Part shown: positions 55,079 to 64,000 of the stretch, piece by piece
How the letters are laid out: every line of letters begins with the position of its first letter
Position numbering within the stretch: position 1 is the first letter of the stretch
Origin: Variovorax gracilis
Lineage (GTDB): Bacteria > Pseudomonadota > Gammaproteobacteria > Burkholderiales > Burkholderiaceae_C
Direction of reading: 5' to 3'
NCBI RefSeq assembly: GCF_030317115.1
Contig: NZ_JASZYF010000001.1
Span: forward strand, 434,001 to 498,000
DNA: 64,000 nt
Made by a program: the position numbers and the translations under genes
The notes under the pieces: model-generated
What the model was told of the DNA's origin: nothing
The model's input: the letters and a program-made list of their open reading frames with translations, nothing else
The model's database searches: none

Positions 55079-55411
55079 ATGCCTAACTTCAACATCACCA
55101 TTGGCGCCCCCTCGGCAACTCGTCTCTCCAATGTCTCGGCCAGCAAATACAACGTCGCTCCCCGGACCAATGAATTCAAGTGCACCGTGAACGGCGTCGA
55201 GCAGCCCGCATGGACCACCGAGGGGCGCGGGAGCCACTACCTGTACTTCAAGCAGGATGACACGCTGTACTACGTGAAGGTGACCGGCCCGGGCGAACTG
55301 ACCGCCGCTCGCCAGTCCCTGATCGTGACCACGGACGCGTACGAGGAAGTCATGGCGAAGATCGACCCGAAGCCAGCCAAGCGCCGTGGCCGGGCGAAGG
55401 CGTCCGCGTGA
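55079..55411 (+). CDS. Small phage-type protein near the right end of the element
   Basis: A 110-residue protein; ATG 55079 is preceded by TGGAG. It starts PNFNITIGAPSATRLSNV with a beta-rich core (TVNGVEQPAWTTEGRGSHYL, YFKQDDTLYYVKVT) and ends with basic KPAKRRGRAKASA, a possible nucleic-acid-binding tail. No family recognised. Confidence 0.65.
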   Translation: MPNFNITIGAPSATRLSNVSASKYNVAPRTNEFKCTVNGVEQPAWTTEGRGSHYLYFKQDDTLYYVKVTGPGELTAARQSLIVTTDAYEEVMAKIDPKPAKRRGRAKASA

Positions 55412-55460
55412 CGCATAGCGGAGACATAGCTAAAATAGCCCCGCTCCGAGGGAGAACGGC

Positions 55461-55472
55461 ATTCTAGAAAGG
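55461..55472. other. attR core ATTCTAGAAAGG
   Basis: Exact copy of the 12-bp core at 41349-41360. It lies 2 bases past the xseA stop codon on the reverse strand, so integration did not change the xseA reading frame. Confidence 0.85.
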
Positions 55473-55474
55473 AA

Positions 55475-56788
55475 TTACGCACCGGGCGTCGGACGCGTTC
55501 CCATTGTCCCCGACTGCATCACCTTGAGATCGACCGTACCGTCGGCGAGCCGCGCATGCACGTCATCGCCGGCGGCCAGCCGCCGCACGCTGGTGACGGC
55601 GTGGCCCTCCGCGTTCGTGAGCCACGCATAACCCCGCTGCAGCACCAGTGCCGGATCGAGCAATTGCAGGCGTAGCGCCGCTCTGTCAAGGCGTTCGTGC
55701 TGCCGAACGAATGCGGCGCGAAACCTCTGCGGCAACTCGGCTTGCAGCATCTGCTGCGCCTGCGCGAAGCGCCCCGTTCGAGACAGCACGGCGTAGTGCA
55801 GGCGTTGCGCACTGTGGGCAAGGTGGAGTTTTTGCCGCCCGACCAGCGAAGACGGACGTCCGAGCCGGCTGGCCGCGACGTCAAGACGCTGGTTCGACGC
55901 GTCGACGCGCGCAGCGATCGACTCCCGCAGCCGTTCGTCCAACAGTTCGAGCGCGCCGAGCCACAGGTCCCGTGGCGCTGCGACGAGTTCGGCAGCGGCG
56001 GTCGGCGTCGGCGCGCGCACGTCGGCGCAAAAGTCGGCGATGGTGAAGTCGGTCTCATGGCCGACACCGGTGATCACCGGCACCGGGCTCTGGACGATGG
56101 TGCGCGCCAGTTGCTCGTCATTGAAAGACCACAAATCCTCGATGGAGCCGCCCCCGCGCACCAGCAGGATGACGTCGACCTGCGGCCGCAGCCTGTAAAG
56201 CGATTGCAACGCGCCCGCAAGTTCGGCGGCGGACTGCGCGCCCTGCACCGCCGCAGGCGCGACCACCACGGAGATGTGCGGCACGCGGCGACGCAAGGCG
56301 GTGACGACGTCGTGGAGCGCCGCCGCACCGAGCGAAGTCACCAGCCCGATGGAGTGCGGCATGGTGGGCAGTGGTCGCTTGCGCGCGCTGTCGAAGAGCC
56401 CTTCCGCTTCGAGCCGCGCCTTGCGTTGCATGAATTGCTCGAACAATGCGCCCTGACCGGCCCGGCGCAGGCTCTCCACAACCAGTTGCAGGTCGCCGCG
56501 CGGCTCGTAGACCGCCAGCCGGCCTCGCACCTCGACCTGATCGCCATCGCGGGGCGAAAAATCGAGAAGGCTCGCGGCACGCCGGAACATGGCGCAGCGC
56601 AACTGGCCGAATTCATCCTTCAGCGCGAAGTAGCAATGCCCGCTGGCGGCTCGAGAAAAACCGGAGATTTCCCCCCGCACTGTGACGGGGTTGAAGCGTG
56701 CATCAAGCGCGTCCGCGACCGCCCGGCAAAGCGCGCCAACAGCCCAGATTCGGCCTCCGGACGCAGGTGTTTGCTCACGTTCACTCAT
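55475..56788 (-). CDS. xseA: Exodeoxyribonuclease VII large subunit
   Basis: A 437-residue protein (ATG 56788; an upstream extension to 56824 is less likely). N-terminal OB-fold ([34 protein letters not shown]) then the catalytic domain ([60 protein letters not shown]) and long C-terminal helices. It degrades single-stranded DNA to oligonucleotides with XseB. Its stop is at the right boundary of the integrated element; sodB would be its natural downstream neighbour. Confidence 0.95.
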   Translation of the reverse strand: MSEREQTPASGGRIWAVGALCRAVADALDARFNPVTVRGEISGFSRAASGHCYFALKDEFGQLRCAMFRRAASLLDFSPRDGDQVEVRGRLAVYEPRGDLQLVVESLRRAGQGALFEQFMQRKARLEAEGLFDSARKRPLPTMPHSIGLVTSLGAAALHDVVTALRRRVPHISVVVAPAAVQGAQSAAELAGALQSLYRLRPQVDVILLVRGGGSIEDLWSFNDEQLARTIVQSPVPVITGVGHETDFTIADFCADVRAPTPTAAAELVAAPRDLWLGALELLDERLRESIAARVDASNQRLDVAASRLGRPSSLVGRQKLHLAHSAQRLHYAVLSRTGRFAQAQQMLQAELPQRFRAAFVRQHERLDRAALRLQLLDPALVLQRGYAWLTNAEGHAVTSVRRLAAGDDVHARLADGTVDLKVMQSGTMGTRPTPGA

Positions 56789-57100
56789 GCCGGGACCGCT
56801 TGACGCGTAACGATTCGTCCACAAGGGGACCCAAGGTCACCATCACCGCCCCATGGCGTGCAGCAAGAGCGCAAGTCCTCGTGCAAGTTATTGATTTGAT
56901 TGGAAAAAGTGCTGCTCAATTTTCGGCCTAACCAATGAAACGCCCAGCCAGTGCGGGTCCTGGCGAGTTGCCCTGCGTGTTAGTCACAAAGTTATCCACA
57001 GATTGTGTGAGTCTTCGCCTACGTGAAAGACAGGTCAGGAAGGCGTGCCGGCTCGGTGGATAATCGCCGCGCATTTGCAGTCCATGGGCCGGAGGAATTC
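56789..57100. other. Divergent promoter region with a consensus DnaA box
   Basis: About 310 bases between xseA and exbB starts with no gene. TTATCCACA at 56992-57000 matches the DnaA-box consensus (TTATNCACA), and an AT-rich patch (TTATTGATTTGATTGG) precedes it. A single box can mean DnaA regulation of exbB or chance. Confidence 0.55.
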
Positions 57101-57733
57101 TTGTTTTCCATCATAGTTGCTGCGGGTTGGCCGATCTGGCCTCTGCTCGCTTGTTCGGTGATCGGGCTGGCGCTCGTCATCGAAAGATTCACCAGCTTGA
57201 AGACCTCCAGGGTCTTGCCTCCCAAGTTGCTCGACGAGGCCATCACCGTGTCGCGCACTTCGATCCCCGGTCCGGATGTGGTGACCAAGCTGGAAAAGAA
57301 CTCCGGGCTCGGCGAGGTCCTGGCTGCAGGATTCCGCGCCCTCAATACCAACCCGCTATCGAGCGAAGACGATCTGCGCGTCTCGATGGAAGCAGCCGGA
57401 CGCGTGGTGGCCCATCGGCTCGAACGGTACCTGCCCGCCCTGGCGACCATCGCATCAGCGGCGCCTTTGCTCGGCCTCCTCGGGACCGTGATCGGCATGA
57501 TCGAGATCTTCGGCTCGCAGTCTCCCACGAGCGGCGCGGTCGGCTCGGGCAATCCGGCGCAGCTTGCCCACGGCATTTCGATCGCGCTCTACAACACGGC
57601 CTTCGGACTCATCATCGCGATTCCGGCGCTGATCTTCTGGCGCTATTTCCGCAGCCGTGTCGACGAGTACCTGCTGAACCTCGAACTGGCCGGCGAACGC
57701 TTCGCGCGCCACCTGAACACATTGCGCCGATGA
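57101..57733 (+). CDS. exbB: MotA/TolQ/ExbB proton channel family protein
   Basis: A 210-residue ExbB-type protein started at TTG 57101, preceded by GGAGG and giving the expected length. It has the first TM (WPIWPLLACSVIGLALVI) and the conserved paired TM region near ATIASAAPLLGLLGTVIGMI and SIALYNTAFGLIIAIPALIF. With ExbD it forms the proton channel energising TonB or a related system. Overlaps exbD by ATGA. Confidence 0.92.
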   Translation: MFSIIVAAGWPIWPLLACSVIGLALVIERFTSLKTSRVLPPKLLDEAITVSRTSIPGPDVVTKLEKNSGLGEVLAAGFRALNTNPLSSEDDLRVSMEAAGRVVAHRLERYLPALATIASAAPLLGLLGTVIGMIEIFGSQSPTSGAVGSGNPAQLAHGISIALYNTAFGLIIAIPALIFWRYFRSRVDEYLLNLELAGERFARHLNTLRR

Positions 57734-58161
57734 GAATGCATTTCCGCCACGGGTCGCGCGATGAACCCGAGATCAACCTGATCCCCTTCATCGACGTGCT
57801 GCTGGTCGTGCTGATCTTCCTGATGCTGTCGACCACCTACAGCAAGTTCACCGAGATGCAGCTGCGTCTTCCGGTCGCTGACGTGGAAGCGCAACGGGAC
57901 TACCCGAAGGAAGTGATCGTCGCCGTGTCGGCCGACGGGCGCTATTCGATCAACAAGAACGTGCTGCCGGACCGCAGTGTCGAAGCGGTCGCCGCGGCGC
58001 TGGCGGCGGCTGCCGGCGGCGCCAGGGACAACGTCGTGATCATCAGCGCCGACGCCAGTGCCGCCCACCAATCCGTCATCACGGTGATGGAAGCGGCCCG
58101 TCGGGCCGGTCTCGTGCAGATCACTTTCGCCACGCAGTCGGCCGCACAGGCGGGACGCTAG
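57730..58161 (+). CDS. exbD: Biopolymer transport protein ExbD/TolR
   Basis: A 143-residue protein with the single-TM signature [19 protein letters not shown] containing the essential Asp, and a periplasmic domain ([16 protein letters not shown]). It partners ExbB. The pair precedes lpxK, as in many beta-proteobacteria, suggesting an envelope-biogenesis operon. Confidence 0.94.
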   Translation: MRMHFRHGSRDEPEINLIPFIDVLLVVLIFLMLSTTYSKFTEMQLRLPVADVEAQRDYPKEVIVAVSADGRYSINKNVLPDRSVEAVAAALAAAAGGARDNVVIISADASAAHQSVITVMEAARRAGLVQITFATQSAAQAGR

Positions 58162-58163
58162 CC

Positions 58164-59147
58164 TTGGCGTCGTTGCGCCAGGCCTGGCTGCAACGCGGCG
58201 TGCTGGCGCGGCTGCTCTGGCCGCTGTCGTTGCTGTTCGGCGCGCTGGCCGGCGCTCGGCGCGCGCTGTATCAGGCAGGTATCCTGCGGACCGAGCAGGT
58301 TCACGTGCCGGTCGTCGTCGTCGGCAACGTCATCGCCGGGGGGTCCGGCAAGACACCTGTGGTGATGGCTGTCGTTCGACACCTCCAGGCGCGAGGCATC
58401 AAGGCCGGCGTCGTGTCCCGCGGCTACGGGAGGGCGACCGACGATTGCCGCGAGGTGCTCGATGACTCCGATCCGCGCGACGTCGGCGACGAGCCTGCAC
58501 TGATCCGACATTCGACCCGGTCGCCGGTCTTCGTCGCGCGAAAGCGGATCGAAGCGGCCCGCGCCCTGCTCGAGCGATACCCGGACACTCAAGTCGTCGT
58601 GAGCGACGATGGACTTCAGCACCTCGCGCTCGCGCGGGATGTCGAGATCTGCGTCTTCGACGATCGCGGCGTGGGCAATGGCTGGCTGCTCCCGGCCGGC
58701 ATGCTGCGAGAGCACTGGCCGCGCCGCTGCGACCTGGTGATCCACACGGGCGCACGGCCAGCGTTCGACGGCTTCACCGCGCGGAAGGCGCTCGCCGACT
58801 ACGCATTGCGCCGCGATGGCACGCGGGTGCCACTCGAATTGCTGACCGACCGGAAGCTCGTTGCCGTCGCCGCGATCGCGAAGCCAGAGGCGTTCTTCCA
58901 GATGCTGAAGGAACGATCCCTGCTGCCGGTGCGATGCATCGCCCTGCCCGACCACCACGATTTCGAGGATTGGTCCCTGCCGGCGGACGGCGGCCAGACG
59001 CTGGTCTGCACCGAAAAAGACGCAGTGAAACTGTGGCGCAAGGCACCCGACGCCTTGGCCGTGCCGCTGGTTTTCGAGCCTTCCCCCGCCTTCTTCACAG
59101 CGCTCGACGCAAAGCTATCATCGCTCGATGGACACCAAGCTGCTTGA
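58164..59147 (+). CDS. lpxK: Tetraacyldisaccharide 4'-kinase
   Basis: A 327-residue inner-membrane kinase that phosphorylates the lipid A disaccharide at 4'. The P-loop is [20 protein letters not shown] and the [12 protein letters not shown] block is typical. A TTG start at 58164 is used, just 2 bases after the exbD stop. It overlaps the Trm112-like gene by 20 bases. Confidence 0.94.
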   Translation: MASLRQAWLQRGVLARLLWPLSLLFGALAGARRALYQAGILRTEQVHVPVVVVGNVIAGGSGKTPVVMAVVRHLQARGIKAGVVSRGYGRATDDCREVLDDSDPRDVGDEPALIRHSTRSPVFVARKRIEAARALLERYPDTQVVVSDDGLQHLALARDVEICVFDDRGVGNGWLLPAGMLREHWPRRCDLVIHTGARPAFDGFTARKALADYALRRDGTRVPLELLTDRKLVAVAAIAKPEAFFQMLKERSLLPVRCIALPDHHDFEDWSLPADGGQTLVCTEKDAVKLWRKAPDALAVPLVFEPSPAFFTALDAKLSSLDGHQAA

Positions 59148-59310
59148 ATTGCTCGTCTGCCCCGTGACCAAGGGGCCGCTCACCTGGAACGCAGAGAAGC
59201 AGGAGCTTTCGTCGCGCAGTGCCCGCCTCGCCTACCCGGTGCGTGACGGCATCCCCGTGCTGCTCGAAACCGAAGCGCGCACGCTGACCGACGAAGAGTT
59301 GGGCCTTTGA
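59128..59310 (+). CDS. Trm112/YcaR family protein
   Basis: A 60-residue protein: [38 protein letters not shown]. The CPV/CPxT motif and Trm112 fold pattern are clear, although the second cysteine pair found in some zinc-binding members is absent. It overlaps lpxK by 20 bases and kdsB by 4. YcaR homologues are routinely encoded between lpxK and kdsB. Confidence 0.92.
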   Translation: MDTKLLELLVCPVTKGPLTWNAEKQELSSRSARLAYPVRDGIPVLLETEARTLTDEELGL

Positions 59311-60077
59311 ACACCTCCTTCACCGTCCTGATTCCCGCGCGGCTCGCATCGACGCGCCTGCCCGACAAACCCCTGGCCGACATCGCCGGCCTCCCGATGG
59401 TGGTGCGCGTCGCCCGGCGCGCCCTGGAATCCGGCGCAGAGCGCGTCGTGGTGGCTGGCGACGATCCCCGCATCGTGGCCGCGTGCGCAGCACACGGAGT
59501 ACAGGCGTTGCTCACGCGGACCGATCACGCCAGCGGAAGCGATCGCCTTGCCGAAGCCTGCACGCAGCTTGGCCTGGCAGACGACGCGATCGTCGTGAAC
59601 GTGCAAGGCGACGAGCCTCTGATCGAGCCCTCCCTGATCGACGCCGTGGCGCTGACGCTGGCGGAGCATCCGGACGCGGCCATGAGCACTGCCGCACATG
59701 CCATCGATTCGCCCGAGGAGTTCGCCAATCCGAATGTCGTGAAAACAGTGCTCGACGCACACGGCAATGCGCTGTATTTCAGCCGTGCGCCGATTCCGTG
59801 GTGGCGCGACGGTTTTGCGGAAAAAGGGCCGAGGGCCGTTCCAACCTCGCCGCCGGCCCTGCGGCACATCGGCATCTATGGCTATCGCGCAGGATTCGTA
59901 CGCGCGTTTCCCGACCTGCCTCCGGCGCCCGTCGAGGCGACCGAAGCCCTGGAACAGCTTCGCGCTCTGTGGCATGGCCACCGGATCGCAGTGCACGTCA
60001 GCTCACACGCGCCCGGGCCAGGCATCGACACGCCGGAAGACCTCGCACGCGTTCGCGCGCTGCTCGCTGCAAGCTAG
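59307..60077 (+). CDS. kdsB: 3-deoxy-manno-octulosonate cytidylyltransferase
   Basis: A 256-residue CMP-Kdo synthetase that activates Kdo for lipopolysaccharide inner core assembly. Motifs: [48 protein letters not shown]. The start is TTG 59307, overlapping the Trm112 stop (TTGA). Context with lpxK and ycaR matches. Confidence 0.95.
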   Translation: MNTSFTVLIPARLASTRLPDKPLADIAGLPMVVRVARRALESGAERVVVAGDDPRIVAACAAHGVQALLTRTDHASGSDRLAEACTQLGLADDAIVVNVQGDEPLIEPSLIDAVALTLAEHPDAAMSTAAHAIDSPEEFANPNVVKTVLDAHGNALYFSRAPIPWWRDGFAEKGPRAVPTSPPALRHIGIYGYRAGFVRAFPDLPPAPVEATEALEQLRALWHGHRIAVHVSSHAPGPGIDTPEDLARVRALLAAS

Positions 60078-60860
<783 letters not shown>

Positions 60861-61334
60861 TCAGGCCGGGCTGGAACGCAGCCCGTACACCTTGCCGTCG
60901 ACGAACAGGTACTCGACGCGCATCACGGCGTCCCCCTTCTCGTCCTTGGAGGTGAAGCCCACGGCGGAAATGGTGGCGCCAGGCTTGATTTCCTGAACTT
61001 TCCAGGCCTCCATGCGCGTGAGCGGCGCCAACTCGAGCTCCCATTGGCGATCGTTGCGACGAGGCACGACCGCCTTGGCGAGCAGGCCAGGTCCATCGAC
61101 GGGCGCGCTCTGTGCAGGCAAGGCACGCTTTGCAAGGTCCGCAGGCACCTTGAGATTCGGGGGAACCTCGATCATCAGCTCGGCATGCGGGTTCTGCCAG
61201 CGCGCGCTCACGACCCGACCTTCCAGGTAGAGGGGGCGGTCCTGATCAAAGCTGCTCCATCCGTGGTGCGCCCAGGCGGGCGGCACAGCGACGGCAGTCG
61301 AAGCGGCGGCCCATAGGAAGCTGCGACGTTTCAT
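60861..61334 (-). CDS. DUF6152-family periplasmic protein
   Basis: A 157-residue protein with a Tat-like/Sec signal peptide (MKRRSFLWAAASTAVAVPPA, WA) followed by HHGWSSFDQDRPLYLEGRVV, the hallmark of the DUF6152 family, and ending FVDGKVYGLRSSPA. No catalytic motif. Its stop abuts adk, converging on it; it lies 14 bases downstream of a small membrane-protein gene on the same strand, which suggests an operon. Frame extension further upstream is not coding. Confidence 0.85.
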   Translation of the reverse strand: MKRRSFLWAAASTAVAVPPAWAHHGWSSFDQDRPLYLEGRVVSARWQNPHAELMIEVPPNLKVPADLAKRALPAQSAPVDGPGLLAKAVVPRRNDRQWELELAPLTRMEAWKVQEIKPGATISAVGFTSKDEKGDAVMRVEYLFVDGKVYGLRSSPA

Positions 61335-61348
61335 GCGGAAAGCTCCTT

Positions 61349-61765
61349 TCAGTAGGCGATCCACCGGCCGCAGAAGATCACGGCCAGCCAGATCGCAGTG
61401 GACGACAACATCTGTACCCGCGCCAACAAGTCGAGTTTGAGCAGCGAGTGACGGCCATGAAACCACAAGGCGTTGCAGCCGGCCAATAGCAGCAAGCCCA
61501 TCTTGATCAGGAATGCCTGGTTGGCAAGCAGTTCCGCCGGCTGGGTGGCGAACATCAATGAACCACTGGCGGCGGCAAGCGCAAAGCCCGACAAGGCGAT
61601 GGTCAAGGACAATTTGGCGAGATCGCGCACAGGTAGCACGGCAGCGCGTCCGAAAACGCGCATCTCGAGCGCAACCAGATTGCCCACGAGCAGCGCGATC
61701 CCGACGATGTGCACGACTTCCAGCGCCGGATAGGCCCACGGAGTCGATTGCAACGCGCTGAACAT
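61349..61765 (-). CDS. Small polytopic membrane protein (DUF6644-like)
   Basis: A 138-residue protein from ATG 61765 (a 12-codon-longer start at 61801 is less likely). It has four predicted membrane segments (ALEVVHIVGIALLVGNLVAL, LSLTIALSGFALAAASGSLM, FLIKMGLLLLAGCNALWFHG, LSSTAIWLAVIFCGRWIAY). Often found beside DUF6152 proteins; function unknown. It follows the asparaginase stop by 4 bases. Confidence 0.75.
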   Translation of the reverse strand: MFSALQSTPWAYPALEVVHIVGIALLVGNLVALEMRVFGRAAVLPVRDLAKLSLTIALSGFALAAASGSLMFATQPAELLANQAFLIKMGLLLLAGCNALWFHGRHSLLKLDLLARVQMLSSTAIWLAVIFCGRWIAY

Positions 61766-61769
61766 GGGT

Positions 61770-62756
61770 TCAGGCGGAACGTTCGCCGGACAGGAGTTCA
61801 AGCATCAGCGCGATGCGCGCCTTGACCGGCGTCAGGGCACCCGCGTCGCGCAGGACTTCCTTTTGCCTCGGAAGGATGCGCCCCTGCGAACACCGCGTCG
61901 CCCGAAGGACGGCAATCCCCTCGGCTTGCGCACGCAGCGCGGCTGCCTCGAGCGAATGGTGTAGCGTGCCGTTGCCCGTCGCCGCGAGCACGAGGCCCTG
62001 GACGACATCGGGGCCGCCCAGCCTGCGCTCCTGCACCAGCGCATCCACGATCGAGCCTCGCGACTCGGCATGGCTCAGGAGAATTTCCACGCGAGGCCAG
62101 GACGCAACACCCGCCACACGATCGAAGGCCAGCCGCTCGCCGGCCGGCACCGGCCAGTCCCTGAGCACCCTGAGTGCCCCTTCTTCCACGTAGGCCACCG
62201 GCCCCGCGTCACCCGAGTCGAAGGCATCGAGTCGGTACGTGTGGACCTTTTGAACATCGAATGCGCTGTGCACCGTGCCCGCGCAAACCGCGACGACACC
62301 CTGCGCGCCCGGCGTGGACGCAACGACGATGGCGTCCCGCACGTTCTGGGGACCATCGGGCGCCAGCGCGGTAGACGGCCGCATGGCGCAGGTCACGACG
62401 ACCGGCTTCGACGGCCCAAGGACGGCCTGCAGGAAGAATGCCGTCTCCTCCAGGGTGTCCGTCCCGTGCGTGATGACGATGCCCGCCACGGCGGGCTCCG
62501 CGAGCCAATAGGCGCAACGCTGCGCCAGCGTTTGCCAGATGGCGAAGGACATGTCCTTGCTGTCGACCTGCGCCACCTGTTCGGCCGTCAATGAAATACC
62601 CGGTGGCGCGTCGATGCCGCCCAGCAGCTCGGCCACGCCCACCTCGCCGGCGGTGTAGCCGATGTTGTCGGCTGCGGCCGAGGCGCGGCCCGCAATCGTG
62701 CCTCCCGTGCCCAGCACGACCACGCGGCGTTCGTCTTTTCCATTGCTCTCGGCCAT
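61770..62756 (-). CDS. Asparaginase
   Basis: A 328-residue asparaginase. Catalytic Thr motifs are VLGTGGTIAGRAS and VITHGTDTLEETAFFL, with the later block VLAATGNGTLHHSLE. No signal peptide, so it is probably cytoplasmic. Hydrolyses L-asparagine to aspartate and ammonia; glutaminase side activity is possible. It is divergent from lexA, and the SOS-box region lies between them. Confidence 0.92.
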   Translation of the reverse strand: MAESNGKDERRVVVLGTGGTIAGRASAAADNIGYTAGEVGVAELLGGIDAPPGISLTAEQVAQVDSKDMSFAIWQTLAQRCAYWLAEPAVAGIVITHGTDTLEETAFFLQAVLGPSKPVVVTCAMRPSTALAPDGPQNVRDAIVVASTPGAQGVVAVCAGTVHSAFDVQKVHTYRLDAFDSGDAGPVAYVEEGALRVLRDWPVPAGERLAFDRVAGVASWPRVEILLSHAESRGSIVDALVQERRLGGPDVVQGLVLAATGNGTLHHSLEAAALRAQAEGIAVLRATRCSQGRILPRQKEVLRDAGALTPVKARIALMLELLSGERSA

Positions 62757-62776
62757 CGCTTGCCAACTTCCAGAAA

Positions 62777-62811
62777 CTGGTTAAAAATACAGGTACTGGA
62801 TATTCAGCCAG
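62777..62811. promoter_or_regulatory. Two tandem LexA (SOS) boxes
   Basis: CTGGTTAAAAATACAG (62777-62792) and CTGGATATTCAGCCAG (62796-62811) match the CTG-N10-CAG SOS-box pattern, 19 bases apart and just upstream of the lexA ATG. They indicate autoregulation of lexA. The same region may contain the divergent asparaginase promoter. Confidence 0.85.
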
Positions 62812-62829
62812 TGCCAATCAGGAGCCAAC

Positions 62830-63504
62830 ATGCAGTTCGCCGTGAAGCTTACCGCCCGTCAGCAGCAGATTCTGGACTTGATCCAGAGCGCCATCGCGCG
62901 CACCGGAGCCCCTCCCACGCGCGCCGAGATCGCCGCCGAACTCGGGTTCAAGTCGGCCAACGCTGCCGAGGAGCACCTGCAGGCACTCGCACGCAAGGGT
63001 GTGATCGAACTCGTAAGCGGCACCTCCCGCGGCATCCGACTCAAGGGCGACGCCCTGCGCTCCCTCAACGAGTCGCGCAACAACCAGTTCTCCCTGTCGC
63101 TGCCCGGGATGGCGCAACTCGCGCTGCCGTTGATCGGCCGCGTGGCTGCCGGTTCGCCCATCCTCGCGCAGGAACATGTCGACCAGACCTATTACGTCGA
63201 GAACACGCTGTTCCAGCGCCAGCCTGACTACCTCCTCAAGGTGCGCGGCATGTCCATGCGCGACGCCGGCATCATGGACGGTGACCTTCTTGCGGTTCAA
63301 GCTACCAAGGAAGCCCGCAACGGCCAGATCGTCGTGGCTCGGCTAGGCGATGAGGTCACAGTGAAGCGTCTCAAGCGCAACAAGCAGGTCATCGAGCTGC
63401 ATGCGGAAAATCCCGACTACCCCACCATCGTCGTCCAACCGGGCGAGCCCTTCGAAATCGAGGGCCTGGCGGTCGGTCTCATCCGCAACACCATGCTGAT
63501 GTGA
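62830..63504 (+). CDS. lexA: SOS-response repressor LexA
   Basis: A 224-residue repressor. N-terminal winged helix ([54 protein letters not shown]) and C-terminal S24-type domain: cleavage site in [11 protein letters not shown] (Ala-Gly), nucleophile Ser in [14 protein letters not shown] and Lys in [10 protein letters not shown]. Two SOS boxes lie immediately upstream. It controls the DNA-damage regulon and may also respond to the integrated element's induction. Confidence 0.97.
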   Translation: MQFAVKLTARQQQILDLIQSAIARTGAPPTRAEIAAELGFKSANAAEEHLQALARKGVIELVSGTSRGIRLKGDALRSLNESRNNQFSLSLPGMAQLALPLIGRVAAGSPILAQEHVDQTYYVENTLFQRQPDYLLKVRGMSMRDAGIMDGDLLAVQATKEARNGQIVVARLGDEVTVKRLKRNKQVIELHAENPDYPTIVVQPGEPFEIEGLAVGLIRNTMLM

Positions 63505-63619
63505 GGCCTTGAATCACCCGGCCGCGACAGGTGGCGGGCGTATGGCGAAGAGCCATCACCCTGTCGAGGCCCATGAAAGCAATCCTGCCTATGTTCAATC
63601 TCTGACCTTTGGAGTTCAC

Positions 63620-63961
63620 ATGGGAATCGCCCTGCTCAGCATCGTTGATTTGTTCACGCCACTGCAATCGCTGGCCAGCCGCTGGATGCCGGCGCGCAAC
63701 TCGCGTCGAGTCAGTCCGTCCGGCCTGCGCTATGTCGGAGTCCGTCCAGGCTGCGCCGGACGGCAGGCTGCCGGCTCGCAAGTCAGCGCGCCCGCCGCGC
63801 GCCCCCTGCGCGTGGTGCGCATGATCGACGCACAACAACCGGGCTGCCACCAGAGCCGCGTCGTGATTTCGGGCCGCATGGCCGACGTCTGCGCGGAGCT
63901 CGACAGGTTGGTGGCACTCGAAGCGGCCGGCTCGGCACTGCACTCCGCGCACACGCATTGA
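63620..63961 (+). CDS. Small protein of unknown function downstream of lexA
   Basis: A 113-residue protein; ATG 63620 has GGAG 8 bases upstream, favoured over the upstream ATG at 63509. It starts GIALLSIVDLFTPLQSLASR (one hydrophobic stretch) and has an Arg/Ala-rich middle, ending SGRMADVCAELDRLVALEAA. No family recognised. It could share the lexA transcript (115-base gap), which would make it SOS-regulated. Confidence 0.6.
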   Translation: MGIALLSIVDLFTPLQSLASRWMPARNSRRVSPSGLRYVGVRPGCAGRQAAGSQVSAPAARPLRVVRMIDAQQPGCHQSRVVISGRMADVCAELDRLVALEAAGSALHSAHTH

Positions 63962-64000
63962 GGGCCTCGGTGCTTCTGCGCTGAACGAGCGCGTTGCCGC

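Larger units (their letters stand above)
41349..55472. mobile_element. 14.1-kb integrated element (phage satellite or reduced prophage) between sodB and xseA
   Basis: Bounded by the 12-bp direct repeat ATTCTAGAAAGG at 41349 and 55461. Both flanks are chromosomal housekeeping genes on the minus strand. Removing the element leaves xseA and sodB about 40-50 bases apart. Cargo: integrase at the left end, nine-gene minus operon with ejection-like proteins, DUF4062 plus small secreted protein, primase-helicase with iteron-like array, and AlpA/excisionase-like protein. No capsid, portal, terminase, holin or lysin gene is recognised. Base composition and codon use differ locally from the host. Confidence 0.9.

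Noticed and set aside
63479..63958. Reverse-strand open frame opposite the small gene after lexA
   Set aside because: No ribosome-binding site, Arg-rich composition, and overlap with the better supported plus-strand frame.

Overview
The window is a high-GC beta-proteobacterial chromosome segment, most likely Burkholderiales/Comamonadaceae and Variovorax-like. This rests on the codon use, the exbB-exbD-lpxK-ycaR-kdsB-adk order, the xseA/sodB pairing, the clpS-clpA and icd neighbourhood, and GC-rich intergenic repeats of a kind I associate with that family. Assignment below family is inference.

Layout. 1-4235 (minus): envelope/exopolysaccharide genes (Gly-rich lipoprotein, YjbH-type protein, Wza-type export lipoprotein running off the window). 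4907-14355 (minus): ten mostly ATGA-coupled genes resembling an aryl-polyene/fatty-acid-like pigment cluster (ACP, COG4648 membrane protein, AMP-ligase fused to a hotdog domain, acyltransferase, LolA-like protein, MMPL exporter, NodB deacetylase, methyltransferase, dehydratase, ketoreductase). No ketosynthase or ammonia-lyase gene is present. 14457-17217: HerA-like ATPase and an amino-acid dehydrogenase. 17378-20776: ABC importer of the TrpXYZ type with a divergent Lrp/AsnC regulator. 20802-22009: ECF sigma factor with an NrsF-type anti-sigma factor.

22169-31678 (plus): a pyrimidine-catabolism/salvage cluster of URC type: a GTP-cyclohydrolase-II-like protein (URC1), a DUF1688 protein (URC4), uracil phosphoribosyltransferase, a BMP-family nucleoside ABC importer and cytosine deaminase. 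31691-41315: housekeeping genes (GNAT, sbcB, cls, clpA, clpS, icd, DUF192, sodB).

41349-55472 is a 14.1-kb integrated element between sodB and xseA, bounded by a 12-bp direct repeat (ATTCTAGAAAGG). It carries a tyrosine integrase, an AlpA/excisionase-like protein, a P4/D5-type primase-helicase beside an iteron-like inverted-repeat array (candidate origin), and a nine-gene minus operon with two long proteins resembling podoviral ejection proteins. No capsid, portal or terminase gene is recognisable. An AT-richer cargo pair (a DUF4062 protein and a small secreted protein) is transcribed away from the operon across a perfect 20-bp palindrome. It looks like a phage satellite or reduced prophage with a candidate defence gene, and is the most novel part of the window.

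55475-63961: xseA, then exbB-exbD-lpxK-ycaR-kdsB-adk, two small envelope/membrane genes, an asparaginase, and lexA with two tandem SOS boxes followed by a small unknown gene.
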